From Gemmatimonadaceae bacterium (GTDB taxonomy: Bacteria; Gemmatimonadota; Gemmatimonadetes; Gemmatimonadales; Gemmatimonadaceae), in assembly GCA_035633115.1 (NCBI GenBank), contig DASQFN010000047.1, positions 476,167-540,166 of the forward strand: a stretch of DNA of 64,000 bases, written 5' to 3'. The notes beneath the pieces were generated by a model. That model searched no databases. It saw nothing but the letters and a program-made list of their open reading frames with translations, and was not told the DNA's origin. Of the stretch, positions 49,244 through 57,789 are shown in pieces; position 1 is the stretch's first letter, and every line of letters starts with the position of its first letter. Position numbers and translations under genes: made by a program.

Positions 49244-50116
49244 CTAGAGCGGACGATAGATCACCAGCCCGCAATACACCAACCAGGCAGTCGCTACAAG
49301 AAGAAGCTGCCGGTCGTTGAGAAGCGTGTGCGTTGGACTGCCGCCTTCACGCTGGTGCACCAGGAACAGGTAGCGAAATACGCCGTAGAGTACGAACGCC
49401 GCGCTGTAGCTGAGCAGGTTCGTGCCGACGGCATTCGCCGTTGCCGACTCCAGGGTGTACATGATGTAGCAGATGACCGTCACCGACAGCAGCACCATCG
49501 ACATCTGATCCAGGAACGCGGGCGTGTATTGAGCCAGCACGCCGCGATGGCCCGCCGATTCGTCCCCCAACAGAACCAGCTCATGCCGTCGCTTCGTGAA
49601 TCCGAGGTACAACGCGAGCAGGCCGCCACACAGTAGAAGCCACACCGAGGGCTCAACGTCGACCGCTGCTGCACCCGTGAGAAGCCGAATCACGAAGAAC
49701 GAGGCGATCACAAAGACGTCGAGAACAACGACCTCCTTGAGACGCCACATATAGAGGACGTTGAGCGAGACATAGAGCGAGATGAACAACACAACAGATC
49801 GACTGACCGTCGACGCGAGCGCGAGACCCGCGAGAATCAGCGCAAGGCCGCCGAAGATTGCACTCCTTGTGGCGATGCGGCCCGCTGCAACAGGGCGCGC
49901 GCGTTTGATGGGATGAATGCGGTCTGCGTCCCGGTCCATCACGTCGTTAATCGCGTAGACGCCGCTCGACACAAGGCAGAACGCCGCGAATGCCAGAAGT
50001 GCCTGCGTCAACGCCGGTGGATCGAACGCCCTGCCGGAAAAGAGAAGCGGCCCGAGTACGAACAGATTTTTTATCCAGTGGGCCGGCCTGAAAAGACGAA
50101 GCCAGTCCGCGCTCAT
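49244..50116 (-). CDS. UbiA-family decaprenyl-phosphate phosphoribosyltransferase-like
   Basis: A 290-residue membrane enzyme with about 9 hydrophobic segments and the prenyl-phosphate-binding motif NDVMDRDAD (57-65), followed by PIKRARPVAAG. The N-terminal RPAHWIKNLFVLGPLLFSG matches the Rv3806c-type branch of UbiA, which transfers phosphoribose from PRPP to decaprenyl phosphate on the way to a furanosyl donor. Whether the product here is ribose or arabinose cannot be told. It overlaps the phosphohydrolase gene by 4 nt. Confidence 0.85.
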   Translation of the reverse strand: MSADWLRLFRPAHWIKNLFVLGPLLFSGRAFDPPALTQALLAFAAFCLVSSGVYAINDVMDRDADRIHPIKRARPVAAGRIATRSAIFGGLALILAGLALASTVSRSVVLFISLYVSLNVLYMWRLKEVVVLDVFVIASFFVIRLLTGAAAVDVEPSVWLLLCGGLLALYLGFTKRRHELVLLGDESAGHRGVLAQYTPAFLDQMSMVLLSVTVICYIMYTLESATANAVGTNLLSYSAAFVLYGVFRYLFLVHQREGGSPTHTLLNDRQLLLVATAWLVYCGLVIYRPL

Positions 50117-51579
50117 GAGATGTATCCGAGCCCGCTCAGTCGCTCGCGAATTGCTTCCTCTGCATCGGCTGATGTGGCGCGTTGATGGGAGATTCCCGCC
50201 AGGGATCCGCCAAAGAGCGAACGGCCCTGAAACGAATCGGGTATCTCATATCCGCCGACCTCCATCAGCGTAGGCGCGATGTCCAGAAGCTTGGCATTCT
50301 TTATCTCACCAAGCTCTGGGACATTCGGCGCAGCCAGGACAAACGCGCCAAACTGCGCATGATTGCAGTGGTCGGGGCCTGAATCGTTTTCGCGCAGGTG
50401 AACAAGGCCGCGATAACCTACGCCGCCGATCGATCGCCAATCCAGACCGCCGAAGTGAACGACCAGATCAGGCGCGACGTTCCGCACTTCTCTATAGATC
50501 TCTTCCGGGCGAAAGACCAGAGTTCGGAGCTCCTCTTCGTCCGGGCCCGCCACCGCTTCGAACCGCCGCTTCATCTCGTCGCGAAAGCTTTCGTACTCAT
50601 CGGGCTCGATGACGCCCTGCGGCTCGCGATCCTTCACGTTAAAGAACACACGCGCGTAATAGCCACCCTCGCTCCACACCTTCGTGCGACCCCAGTCGAT
50701 CTTCAGCTCGCCGAACGGAGTCACTGCGTCGGGATAGCTCTCGAGCGTCAGCAGCCCCTGTTCGACCAGCCACTCGTTGACGCAGAATCCGCCCTGCAGC
50801 GCCTGTGCACCGTGGTCGGAAACAACGAGCACCGCTGTGTCGTCATCGAGCAGCTCCAGCAGCATGCCGATCTCTTCATCGAGGTGAGCGTAGAAGGATG
50901 CGATCACCGTCTCATACGGGTTGCCGGCCTCGTAGTCGGGGTGTTTCGGATCCATGTACTTCCAGAAGCCGTGATGCACCCGGTCGAGAGCGATGTTGAC
51001 GAAATGGAAGTAGTCCCACTCCGCGTTCTTCAGGTAATGCCGCACCACCGTGAACTGCCGGCGGCTCATCTCGAAGATCTGGTCGCGCAGCCATTCCTTG
51101 TCGTCCGTCCGGAAGCCCTTGACGTCGACCATGTATTCACCGACGAGTGATTTTATCTCGTCCTTCACCGCCGGAGGATGCGTGTATTCCTCATCCACGC
51201 TCGGCGTCATGAAGCATCCCACGCAGATTCCGTTGACCTTCCGCGGAGGGAACGACGGCGGCACACCGATCAGCACCGCCTTCTTTCCCTCGAGGGCCAG
51301 ATGATCCCAGATCGTCATTGCCTTGAACGATCTCGAGTTTGCGATCGAAAGGTTCGCGTACGTGTGATCGGCACGGTTGCGGAAACCGTAAACGCCGAGT
51401 GATCCAGGGTCCTGGCTGGTGACCATGCATTGCCATGCGGGAATCGTGATCGGGGGAATTACGCTCTCCAGCCTGCCATAGCAGCCACTTGCCATCAGTC
51501 GGCGGATGTTTGTCAGCTTTTCGTTGCCGAACAACAGCTCGGGTGCGGCGCAGTCGAGACCGATCACCAGAATCTTCAT
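50113..51579 (-). CDS. AP-superfamily phosphohydrolase 1 (COG3379-like)
   Basis: A 488-residue protein with no signal peptide or membrane helix, so cytosolic. It has the N-terminal metal-binding VIGLDCAAPELLF (Asp9), the nucleophile region IPPITIPAWQCMVTSQDPG with a candidate Thr, RVHHGFWKYMD and the C-terminal VVSDHGAQALQGG metal motif, so the active site of the alkaline-phosphatase superfamily looks intact. It belongs to the predicted phosphohydrolase/phosphomutase branch. ATG 51579 overlaps the next gene's stop as ATGA. The substrate is unknown; a nucleotide-sugar or polyprenyl-linked phosphate is plausible from context. Confidence 0.83.
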   Translation of the reverse strand: MKILVIGLDCAAPELLFGNEKLTNIRRLMASGCYGRLESVIPPITIPAWQCMVTSQDPGSLGVYGFRNRADHTYANLSIANSRSFKAMTIWDHLALEGKKAVLIGVPPSFPPRKVNGICVGCFMTPSVDEEYTHPPAVKDEIKSLVGEYMVDVKGFRTDDKEWLRDQIFEMSRRQFTVVRHYLKNAEWDYFHFVNIALDRVHHGFWKYMDPKHPDYEAGNPYETVIASFYAHLDEEIGMLLELLDDDTAVLVVSDHGAQALQGGFCVNEWLVEQGLLTLESYPDAVTPFGELKIDWGRTKVWSEGGYYARVFFNVKDREPQGVIEPDEYESFRDEMKRRFEAVAGPDEEELRTLVFRPEEIYREVRNVAPDLVVHFGGLDWRSIGGVGYRGLVHLRENDSGPDHCNHAQFGAFVLAAPNVPELGEIKNAKLLDIAPTLMEVGGYEIPDSFQGRSLFGGSLAGISHQRATSADAEEAIRERLSGLGYIS

Positions 51580-53456
51580 GTAAGGAGCGACTTCCCTTCC
51601 ATCGCCGCGCCTTTCGGCAAGCCGAGGGCGTCGAGTATCGTCGGCGCGAGATCGACGAGACGGGCGGAGTCGCCGTCGAACGGCCGGTTCATGAAGAGAA
51701 TGCCGGGAACCAGAGTTGGATCGATGATGTGATCGCCGCCCCACTTCTTCACGTTGTCTTCGCAGAGACCGGTGGGGACGCCGCCGAGGGCGGTTGCCCA
51801 CGACACGCGGTATCCTTCCGCAAAATTGACGACCAGATCCGGCGATTCGGCCGAGTACGCTCCCGAGTACACCTCCTGCCGAGACGAAACGCTCCGAATC
51901 GCGACGCTTCCGCGATCGGGATCAGCAAATCCCGATAAGCCGCGCCTGATATCAGACATGACTGACCCCACGTCCTCAGGGGTAACTATCCCGTCCCGCT
52001 CCCGACCGGCGAGGTTGAGGTAGATGCTTCCGAGGCCCAAGGCATAAGCGCGTGTTCCGGCCCAGTCGACATTGCGCATGAAATCTCCAGCCTCTTCGCC
52101 TGGTGAGACCCCGTCGCAAAGCTTCAGGAAGCCGTTCTCCCGGAGCCAGCTGTTCAGATGGACTCCGCGCTGGAAGCTGTTGAACCCGTGGTCGCTCAGC
52201 ACGATGAAAAGCGTGTCTTCGTCAGACGCAGACATCGCTTTTCCAACGACCTCGTCGCACCGGCGGTAATGATCCTCAATCACATGCGTAAAATCGACCG
52301 GATTTTCCCCGCTGCCGTCGGATGCATTCGCGGGATGATCCGGCTCGCGAAACCGCCAGAACATGTGCTGAATTCTGTCGGGCGTGTCGAAGAGACAGAA
52401 GAAAAATCCGTTATCGAGACGCTCGAGCTCGTGGAGCATCATCGCTTCTCGCTCCCGCATTACCTGCTCGCACTGATCGAGGTACGCGGCTTCGCCGAAG
52501 CGACCATTAGAGAGACCGTTGTGGTCCTCCACCATGCCTGTCGTGTGGAAAGTGCCGACACTGCGCGTGAGCTCACCCGCATACTCCCACGGTGAGCTTA
52601 TCGGAAACATCGGCGCTGCTGGATCGAAATTGACCGGCGATGCGTAGAGCTCGATGTCCGGTTCGAGGCGCACGAGAAAAAACCGAAGCATTCCCCTGAC
52701 CGACTGAAGCATCCCGCTTTTGAATTTGATCTTCAGCCACTCGCTCCATTCCCCCTGGCGCACCTCGAGCTTCCCCGGCTCACCGCTCGACTCCACCAAC
52801 AGCCGATTCGTGCTTCGCTCAACGTCCAGCCTGATCTCAAACCGCAGGTCGGGCGACTGACCGGAGTCACGCTTTGGGTTCCTCGGGCCTATGACGTGGG
52901 TTACCAAAGTCTCGTCCGCTTCGCTCGGGAGCTCGATGACGTTCTCGCTTTCGCCCGCCTTCACACCACGTTTCGAGGTGTAGAACGTTGCCGTCCCGAG
53001 CCCGCCTCGCAGATCGGGAACGCCCATGCCCGCGAGCGCTCGACCATCGAGTTTGTCCGGGGGGTAAGTGCAGGGGCACCGCAGCACCACCGACGGAATC
53101 CCCGCTTCGGTGAGAAGGTTCCATACCGTCACGCCACGCCTCAGGTTGACCGCCTTTGGCGGAAGAAACGGGCTCTTCTGCTCGTAGCTGTTGAGCGCCA
53201 GGTCAGGCAGATACGTCTGCGGATCGCGCCGGATGAAATCGAAGATCCCATGCCCCCCCGGGTTGGTCCCGGTCGCAAAGCTGGACCATGCAACCGGTGT
53301 TTGCGCCGGATATGTAGTCCGCACCCGCGAATACCCACCGAGATCGCGGAGCCTCGCGAGGTTTGGCAGCTCCCGCCGCTCCAGCATCGGCTCGACAATC
53401 TTCGGCTCGAGCCCGTCGAGCCCGATCACGATCACTTTCTTCACCTGCGTGATCAT
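51576..53456 (-). CDS. AP-superfamily phosphohydrolase 2 (COG3379-like)
   Basis: A 626-residue paralogue of the adjacent phosphohydrolase, with VIVIGLDGLEPKIVEPML, TYPAQTPVAWSSFATGTNPG (candidate nucleophile Thr), PDRIQHMFWRF and VLSDHGFNSFQRG. It carries an extra stretch between about residues 190 and 300 (RFEIRLDVERSTN... onward). No signal peptide is visible. I use ATG 53456; an in-frame TTG at 53471 is an alternative. The tandem arrangement, with a 4-nt overlap, argues for sequential or paired reactions. Confidence 0.83.
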   Translation of the reverse strand: MITQVKKVIVIGLDGLEPKIVEPMLERRELPNLARLRDLGGYSRVRTTYPAQTPVAWSSFATGTNPGGHGIFDFIRRDPQTYLPDLALNSYEQKSPFLPPKAVNLRRGVTVWNLLTEAGIPSVVLRCPCTYPPDKLDGRALAGMGVPDLRGGLGTATFYTSKRGVKAGESENVIELPSEADETLVTHVIGPRNPKRDSGQSPDLRFEIRLDVERSTNRLLVESSGEPGKLEVRQGEWSEWLKIKFKSGMLQSVRGMLRFFLVRLEPDIELYASPVNFDPAAPMFPISSPWEYAGELTRSVGTFHTTGMVEDHNGLSNGRFGEAAYLDQCEQVMREREAMMLHELERLDNGFFFCLFDTPDRIQHMFWRFREPDHPANASDGSGENPVDFTHVIEDHYRRCDEVVGKAMSASDEDTLFIVLSDHGFNSFQRGVHLNSWLRENGFLKLCDGVSPGEEAGDFMRNVDWAGTRAYALGLGSIYLNLAGRERDGIVTPEDVGSVMSDIRRGLSGFADPDRGSVAIRSVSSRQEVYSGAYSAESPDLVVNFAEGYRVSWATALGGVPTGLCEDNVKKWGGDHIIDPTLVPGILFMNRPFDGDSARLVDLAPTILDALGLPKGAAMEGKSLLT

Positions 53457-53495
53457 CCGGCTGGCACGCAACTCAGAAAAACGCGGGGCCGGCGA

Positions 53496-53651
53496 TCACT
53501 CTTTGGAAGCGTCGCCCGAAAATCTGCGCCTGACTGCCGAGTACCCGCCGCGCACCAGTCCGACAAAGCGACGCCAGAACATCAGTATGAACCCCGTTAT
53601 CGCTGCGATAGCGGAGGCAAAGGGAAGAACTGTGTCAGGCCCTATGTACAT
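53496..53651 (-). CDS. 51-residue single-pass membrane protein
   Basis: A short open frame (51 residues) upstream of the tandem phosphohydrolases. The N-terminus MYIGPDTVLPFASAIAAITG leads into a single hydrophobic helix (VLPFASAIAAITGFILMF), then a basic tail with RRR repeats (RRFVGLVRGGYSAVRRRF). ATG at 53651 is preceded by GGGGAG at a good distance, which supports translation. The stop lies 39 nt before the ATG of the next gene. No family is recognised. It could be a membrane anchor or small partner for the cytosolic phosphohydrolases. Confidence 0.6.
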   Translation of the reverse strand: MYIGPDTVLPFASAIAAITGFILMFWRRFVGLVRGGYSAVRRRFSGDASKE

Positions 53652-53804
53652 CGTGAATCTCCCCGTCTTCGGCTGATCCGATGCTGTTTATGGTGCAAGC
53701 GTCAATTGCGTCAGGGCTTACCGGCTGCCCTGCGCAACCCGACTCAAACCTACTCATCTTATGCTTGGCTGCCCACGGTGCGCCGTGAGCGCCTCACAGG
53801 CGGG

Positions 53805-55727
53805 TCAGGGGTGAGGCACCCGATCGTCTGCAATAACGCGCCTCCCGGTTCGGATTGCTGAATCGAGCGCGTGACGAGCGATCGCCAGCTCTGCGTTGCC
53901 ATTCTTCGCTCGGGCCAGATCCCTCGTTTCCCAAGGATCGGCAACGATGTCGAATAGCTCCTCGCGTCCGTCGCCGTTCCGTATGTAGTGGTTTTTTCCG
54001 ACGATGATCGACTTCATGTCCCCCTTCGCCACTGCATACCAGGACGGAGCGTTCTCCGGGCCGGTGACTCCGGTCAAGACGGGAGATACCGGAATGCCCG
54101 GCACACTCTCCGTCGAGCGCCATCGTGACGCAAGCGAGTTGCCGGGCAGGCCACCTTGGCGTCCTGGGGCCAGAAGATCCAACACTGTTGCCGGCAGATC
54201 ACGCAACGTCACCGGATCACCGATGACTGTGCCGCCGGGAATGCGGCCCGGAAAGGCTATCAACAGGGGGACGTGCAGCCCCGGCAGATAGAGTCCGTTG
54301 CCATGACCTGCCCAGCCATGTTCGCCGAACTCTTCACCGTGATCTGAAGTGACGATGACCAGGGTATTGGCGAGCGCGCCTCGGGTCTCCAGTCCCTTGA
54401 GAAGGATGCCGAGCTGACTATCGACGTACGAGATCGACTGGTCATAGGCGTCACGAAGTCCCTCGAGCTCCGCACTCGTTTTCCTGTGGCCTTCACGCAT
54501 CTCTCGCGTCGGTGGCTCCGTACCGGAGAACAGGCGGTTGTGCGGCGGTGGAGCGACATAGGGCGTATGAACATCGAAATAGTTCACGAAAACGAAGAAA
54601 GGCCGTGACCCGCGGGATGGAACCCAGTCCAGCAATCGCCGGTTCACTTCAGGCGCAGCCATCCGTCCCGGCCGGTGATAGCTCGTCGTCAGGCGATTGA
54701 TAGCTCGGACGAGCGCGTCACCGAGCTTCGACGTCGCGATGATCGCCGCAAAGCCGAATTTGCGCGATTCGTAGTGCAGGAAGCCGCGGCTCAAGCCGAA
54801 CTCCGGCTTACCGTAGAAGTTGTTCGCCACGAATCCTGCGGTCGCATAACCGCGATTACGCAGGACTTCAGCCAGAGTGGGATACGTGGCGTCGAGCGGA
54901 ACGTCCCAGTCTGCCGACAGTTCGTGCGCGTAGCGCCCAGTGAACATGGAGGCATGCGACGGCAGGGACCACGGCGCCGTCACTATCGCCCTTTCGAACT
55001 TTACGGAGTGTGCGGCAAACCGCTCGAGCTCCGGGCTTGTTCGGCGTCCATATCCATAAACACTGAGGCTCGGCGCGCGCACCGCATCCAGCACGACGAT
55101 TAGAACGTTCGCTGCATTTGCCGGCGCCGGGCCCAGCTTCGAAAGTGCGCGACGCTCCATCAACGCACGCGTCACGAACATTGAAAAGGCGATCAGTCCG
55201 ACGGCACCCACGGCCGGCCACGTCAGCCGCCTCGCGACGTGTCCGATTCGATCGCGCCTTCCGCCGATTACGTCAGCGAAACGAACTCCGATGCCAGCGC
55301 TGAGGACTGCACTCACGACCTCGTGAAGCATCCGAAAATGAAACAGCATTGCCAGAACAGCGGCTGCGGTGAACGCAGCCAGTGCAGCGCGTCCAAGCCA
55401 GTCGCCGCGCCAGCGGGTACTGGCAACTCCAAAGAACGCGCCGACGCCACCGAGCAGAAGCAGATTGGCGGCTGGCAGCATCCATAGGAGGTCCACCCCG
55501 AAATCATGGTGCGAGGGTTGATGGAGCACGAAAGCGATGAACCATCTGAGGGCGAACTCAGCCAGGCCCGTTACAACACCGAAAAGCACTCCCAACACAA
55601 CGAAGTCGCCTCCCCGCTTCCACGGCGGATCGGACGCGAGGCTGTGCGGCGCGCTTGCCGTCTTTGCGTTAGGTTCGACCGCGTCTCCTCCATCGACGAC
55701 TGCTTCGCTCAAAGACTTGTACTCCAC
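53805..55727 (-). CDS. Membrane-anchored sulfatase-fold protein with Ser in the catalytic position
   Basis: A 640-residue protein with about five N-terminal hydrophobic segments (up to residue 190) and a C-terminal sulfatase/AP-type domain facing the periplasm. NVLIVVLDAVRAPSLSVYGY supplies the metal-binding Asp, and VTSDHGEEFGEHGWAGHG supplies the C-terminal Asp/His. The usual CXPXR signature is replaced by SLPSH, so the nucleophile would be Ser and the Arg is His. It may therefore be a Ser-type sulfatase or a phospho- or phosphoglycerol-transferase and not a formylglycine sulfatase. The start is GTG at 55727, next to a divergent gene. Confidence 0.8.
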   Translation of the reverse strand: MEYKSLSEAVVDGGDAVEPNAKTASAPHSLASDPPWKRGGDFVVLGVLFGVVTGLAEFALRWFIAFVLHQPSHHDFGVDLLWMLPAANLLLLGGVGAFFGVASTRWRGDWLGRAALAAFTAAAVLAMLFHFRMLHEVVSAVLSAGIGVRFADVIGGRRDRIGHVARRLTWPAVGAVGLIAFSMFVTRALMERRALSKLGPAPANAANVLIVVLDAVRAPSLSVYGYGRRTSPELERFAAHSVKFERAIVTAPWSLPSHASMFTGRYAHELSADWDVPLDATYPTLAEVLRNRGYATAGFVANNFYGKPEFGLSRGFLHYESRKFGFAAIIATSKLGDALVRAINRLTTSYHRPGRMAAPEVNRRLLDWVPSRGSRPFFVFVNYFDVHTPYVAPPPHNRLFSGTEPPTREMREGHRKTSAELEGLRDAYDQSISYVDSQLGILLKGLETRGALANTLVIVTSDHGEEFGEHGWAGHGNGLYLPGLHVPLLIAFPGRIPGGTVIGDPVTLRDLPATVLDLLAPGRQGGLPGNSLASRWRSTESVPGIPVSPVLTGVTGPENAPSWYAVAKGDMKSIIVGKNHYIRNGDGREELFDIVADPWETRDLARAKNGNAELAIARHALDSAIRTGRRVIADDRVPHP

Positions 55728-55769
55728 GTTTGACGGGACACTCTTCCAGCTCGGGTGCTAAAGCATAAC

Positions 55770-57788
55770 ATGAGCGCATTTGCCGGCGTCACCCGGAGCG
55801 CCGCATGGCTCGTCCTTGGAGCTGTAGGCCAGGCCGCGGCGCTGCAGCTGGTCGAGGCCGGCCCAACGGTCAGGTATCAACATTACGTAGCACCTGGCAT
55901 GTTGTTGTCGCGGGAGCGTGTAGGCTTTCTGGCGATCATCGTCGTTCAGGCGCTGATCTGCTCGATCGCAATGACAACACAGCCGGCGATACGAAACTGG
56001 CTTCGCACTACGTTCTCGGCCGGGAAGCTGGTGTGCATGACGCTGGTATTCGTTCTCGCGAGCGCCGCATTGTCGCGATCGCTCCAGGCGTATGCGTTCG
56101 AGCTGGCCATGGCGGCTCTGGTTCAAGTTTCTGCGTTCATCACTGTTGTGATGGCGGTGCTGGCTCTTCCGATGCCCGCGCTCCACTCGTTCTGGCGACG
56201 CGCCGCAACAGTGCTTGGCGCTGATTCAGGCGATTCACGTCCAACACCGGAAATACAGGACAGATTCGCACTCGTGCAGGCCGTCATCGTGACGATTGTT
56301 GCGGCAATTCTGAGCGTCGTTTCGTATGAGCGTCACCCCCACATTCCTGACGAGGTTGCCTACGTCCTCAACGCAAGGTATTTCGCCGCCGGAATGCTTT
56401 ACATGCCGGCGCCGCCTGTGCCGGCAGCGTTCGACGTGGACCTGATGCAGCTGACGCCCACGCAATGGTTTTCCTCCATGCCGCCGGGATGGCCTGCGGT
56501 GTTGGCAATTGGCAGTCGGGTGAACCTTCCGTGGCTGGTCAATCCCCTTCTCGCGGGCATCAACGTCGTCGTCGCTTATGCCTTTCTCCGCGAGATGTAC
56601 CAGCGTCGCACCGCGCGCCTTGCCCTCCTCCTGTTGTGCGTATCGCCATGGTACCTGTTCATGGGAATGAATTTCATGACGCACACTTTCAGTCTGACGG
56701 CAGCACTTGTCGGAGCTCTCGCCGCGGCGCGGTTGATCAGAACGGGGCGCTTTCGCTGGGCATGGATCGGGGGCGCAGCAGTCGGAATACTCAGCCTCAC
56801 AAGACCCCTCGAAGGCCTGCTTATGTTGATCCTGCTCTCGCTGTGGACGCTGACGACTCGCGCCGCACGACATCGGATAGTGGGCACAGCCTTCATAGTG
56901 GCGGGAAGCGTCGTTGTCGGCGCTTTAGTGTTGCCGTACAACAAAGCGTTGACGGGACGCATGACGGAGCTTCCGTTGACCGCCTATGTATCAAGCCATT
57001 ACGCGCCAGGCTCGAACGATCTCGGGTTTGGACCTGACCGCGGCTGGGGGTGGACCGGGCTCGACCCATTTCACGGGCACGATGCAGCCGACGTGGCGAT
57101 CAACGCCGCACTCAACCTCTTTGCGGTGAATGTCGAACTTTTTGGCTGGGCCGCCGGATCTCTGGTGTTCATCCTGGCGCTGTTCTCCGGAAAGCTTCAC
57201 GCGAGTGATTACAAAATGATCGTGGCCATTCCTGGAATACTGTGCGCTTTGAGCCTCTACTGGTTCAGCGGTGGCCCGGATTTCGGGGCACGCTATTGGT
57301 TTCTCATGATCCTACCGCTGGTGGCACTGACTGCACGAGGTATTGAAGCAGCCGGCGCGAGCGCCACACCAGACGACAGCGGTTTCCCAGTGCGCTCAGC
57401 GCGGTCGCTTTCCGTTGCCGCGATTCTGTGTGTGATGTCTGCGGTGACCTTCGTGCCGTGGCGCGCCATCGATAAGTACCATCATTACCGCGGCATGCGA
57501 CCGGACGTGCCGCAGCTCGCGAAGGAGCTCGGGTTCGGGAGGAGTCTCGTGCTCATCGAGGGGGAGCGGCATCCCGATTTCGCGTCGGCTGCCGCGTATG
57601 AACCGCCTGCACTCGAGGGCGATGCGCCTGTCTACGCCTGGGCTCGCACTCCGCAAATCGCGGCCGACGCAATCGCCGCTTTTCCGGATCGTCCCGTGTG
57701 GATCCTCCGGGGGCCGTCGATTACCGGGGCCGGCTATGCCGTTGCCCGCCGCCCCATATCAACGGATGGTGTAACAGGGAACAAGTAG
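55770..57788 (+). CDS. Large polytopic GT-C-like membrane protein
   Basis: A protein of about 672 residues with roughly 11-13 hydrophobic segments. After the early helices, ERHPHIPDEVAYVLNARYF presents acidic residues in the first long loop, and TPTQWFSSMPPGWPAVLAIG follows, as in uncharacterised membrane glycosyltransferases. The C-terminal 180 residues are partly soluble. I use ATG at 55770; GTG at 55755 is an alternative, with only 27 bp to the divergent sulfatase-like gene. It converges with the GH30-like gene, with the two stops 1 nt apart. Confidence 0.7.
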   Translation: MSAFAGVTRSAAWLVLGAVGQAAALQLVEAGPTVRYQHYVAPGMLLSRERVGFLAIIVVQALICSIAMTTQPAIRNWLRTTFSAGKLVCMTLVFVLASAALSRSLQAYAFELAMAALVQVSAFITVVMAVLALPMPALHSFWRRAATVLGADSGDSRPTPEIQDRFALVQAVIVTIVAAILSVVSYERHPHIPDEVAYVLNARYFAAGMLYMPAPPVPAAFDVDLMQLTPTQWFSSMPPGWPAVLAIGSRVNLPWLVNPLLAGINVVVAYAFLREMYQRRTARLALLLLCVSPWYLFMGMNFMTHTFSLTAALVGALAAARLIRTGRFRWAWIGGAAVGILSLTRPLEGLLMLILLSLWTLTTRAARHRIVGTAFIVAGSVVVGALVLPYNKALTGRMTELPLTAYVSSHYAPGSNDLGFGPDRGWGWTGLDPFHGHDAADVAINAALNLFAVNVELFGWAAGSLVFILALFSGKLHASDYKMIVAIPGILCALSLYWFSGGPDFGARYWFLMILPLVALTARGIEAAGASATPDDSGFPVRSARSLSVAAILCVMSAVTFVPWRAIDKYHHYRGMRPDVPQLAKELGFGRSLVLIEGERHPDFASAAAYEPPALEGDAPVYAWARTPQIAADAIAAFPDRPVWILRGPSITGAGYAVARRPISTDGVTGNK

Positions 57789-57789
57789 T

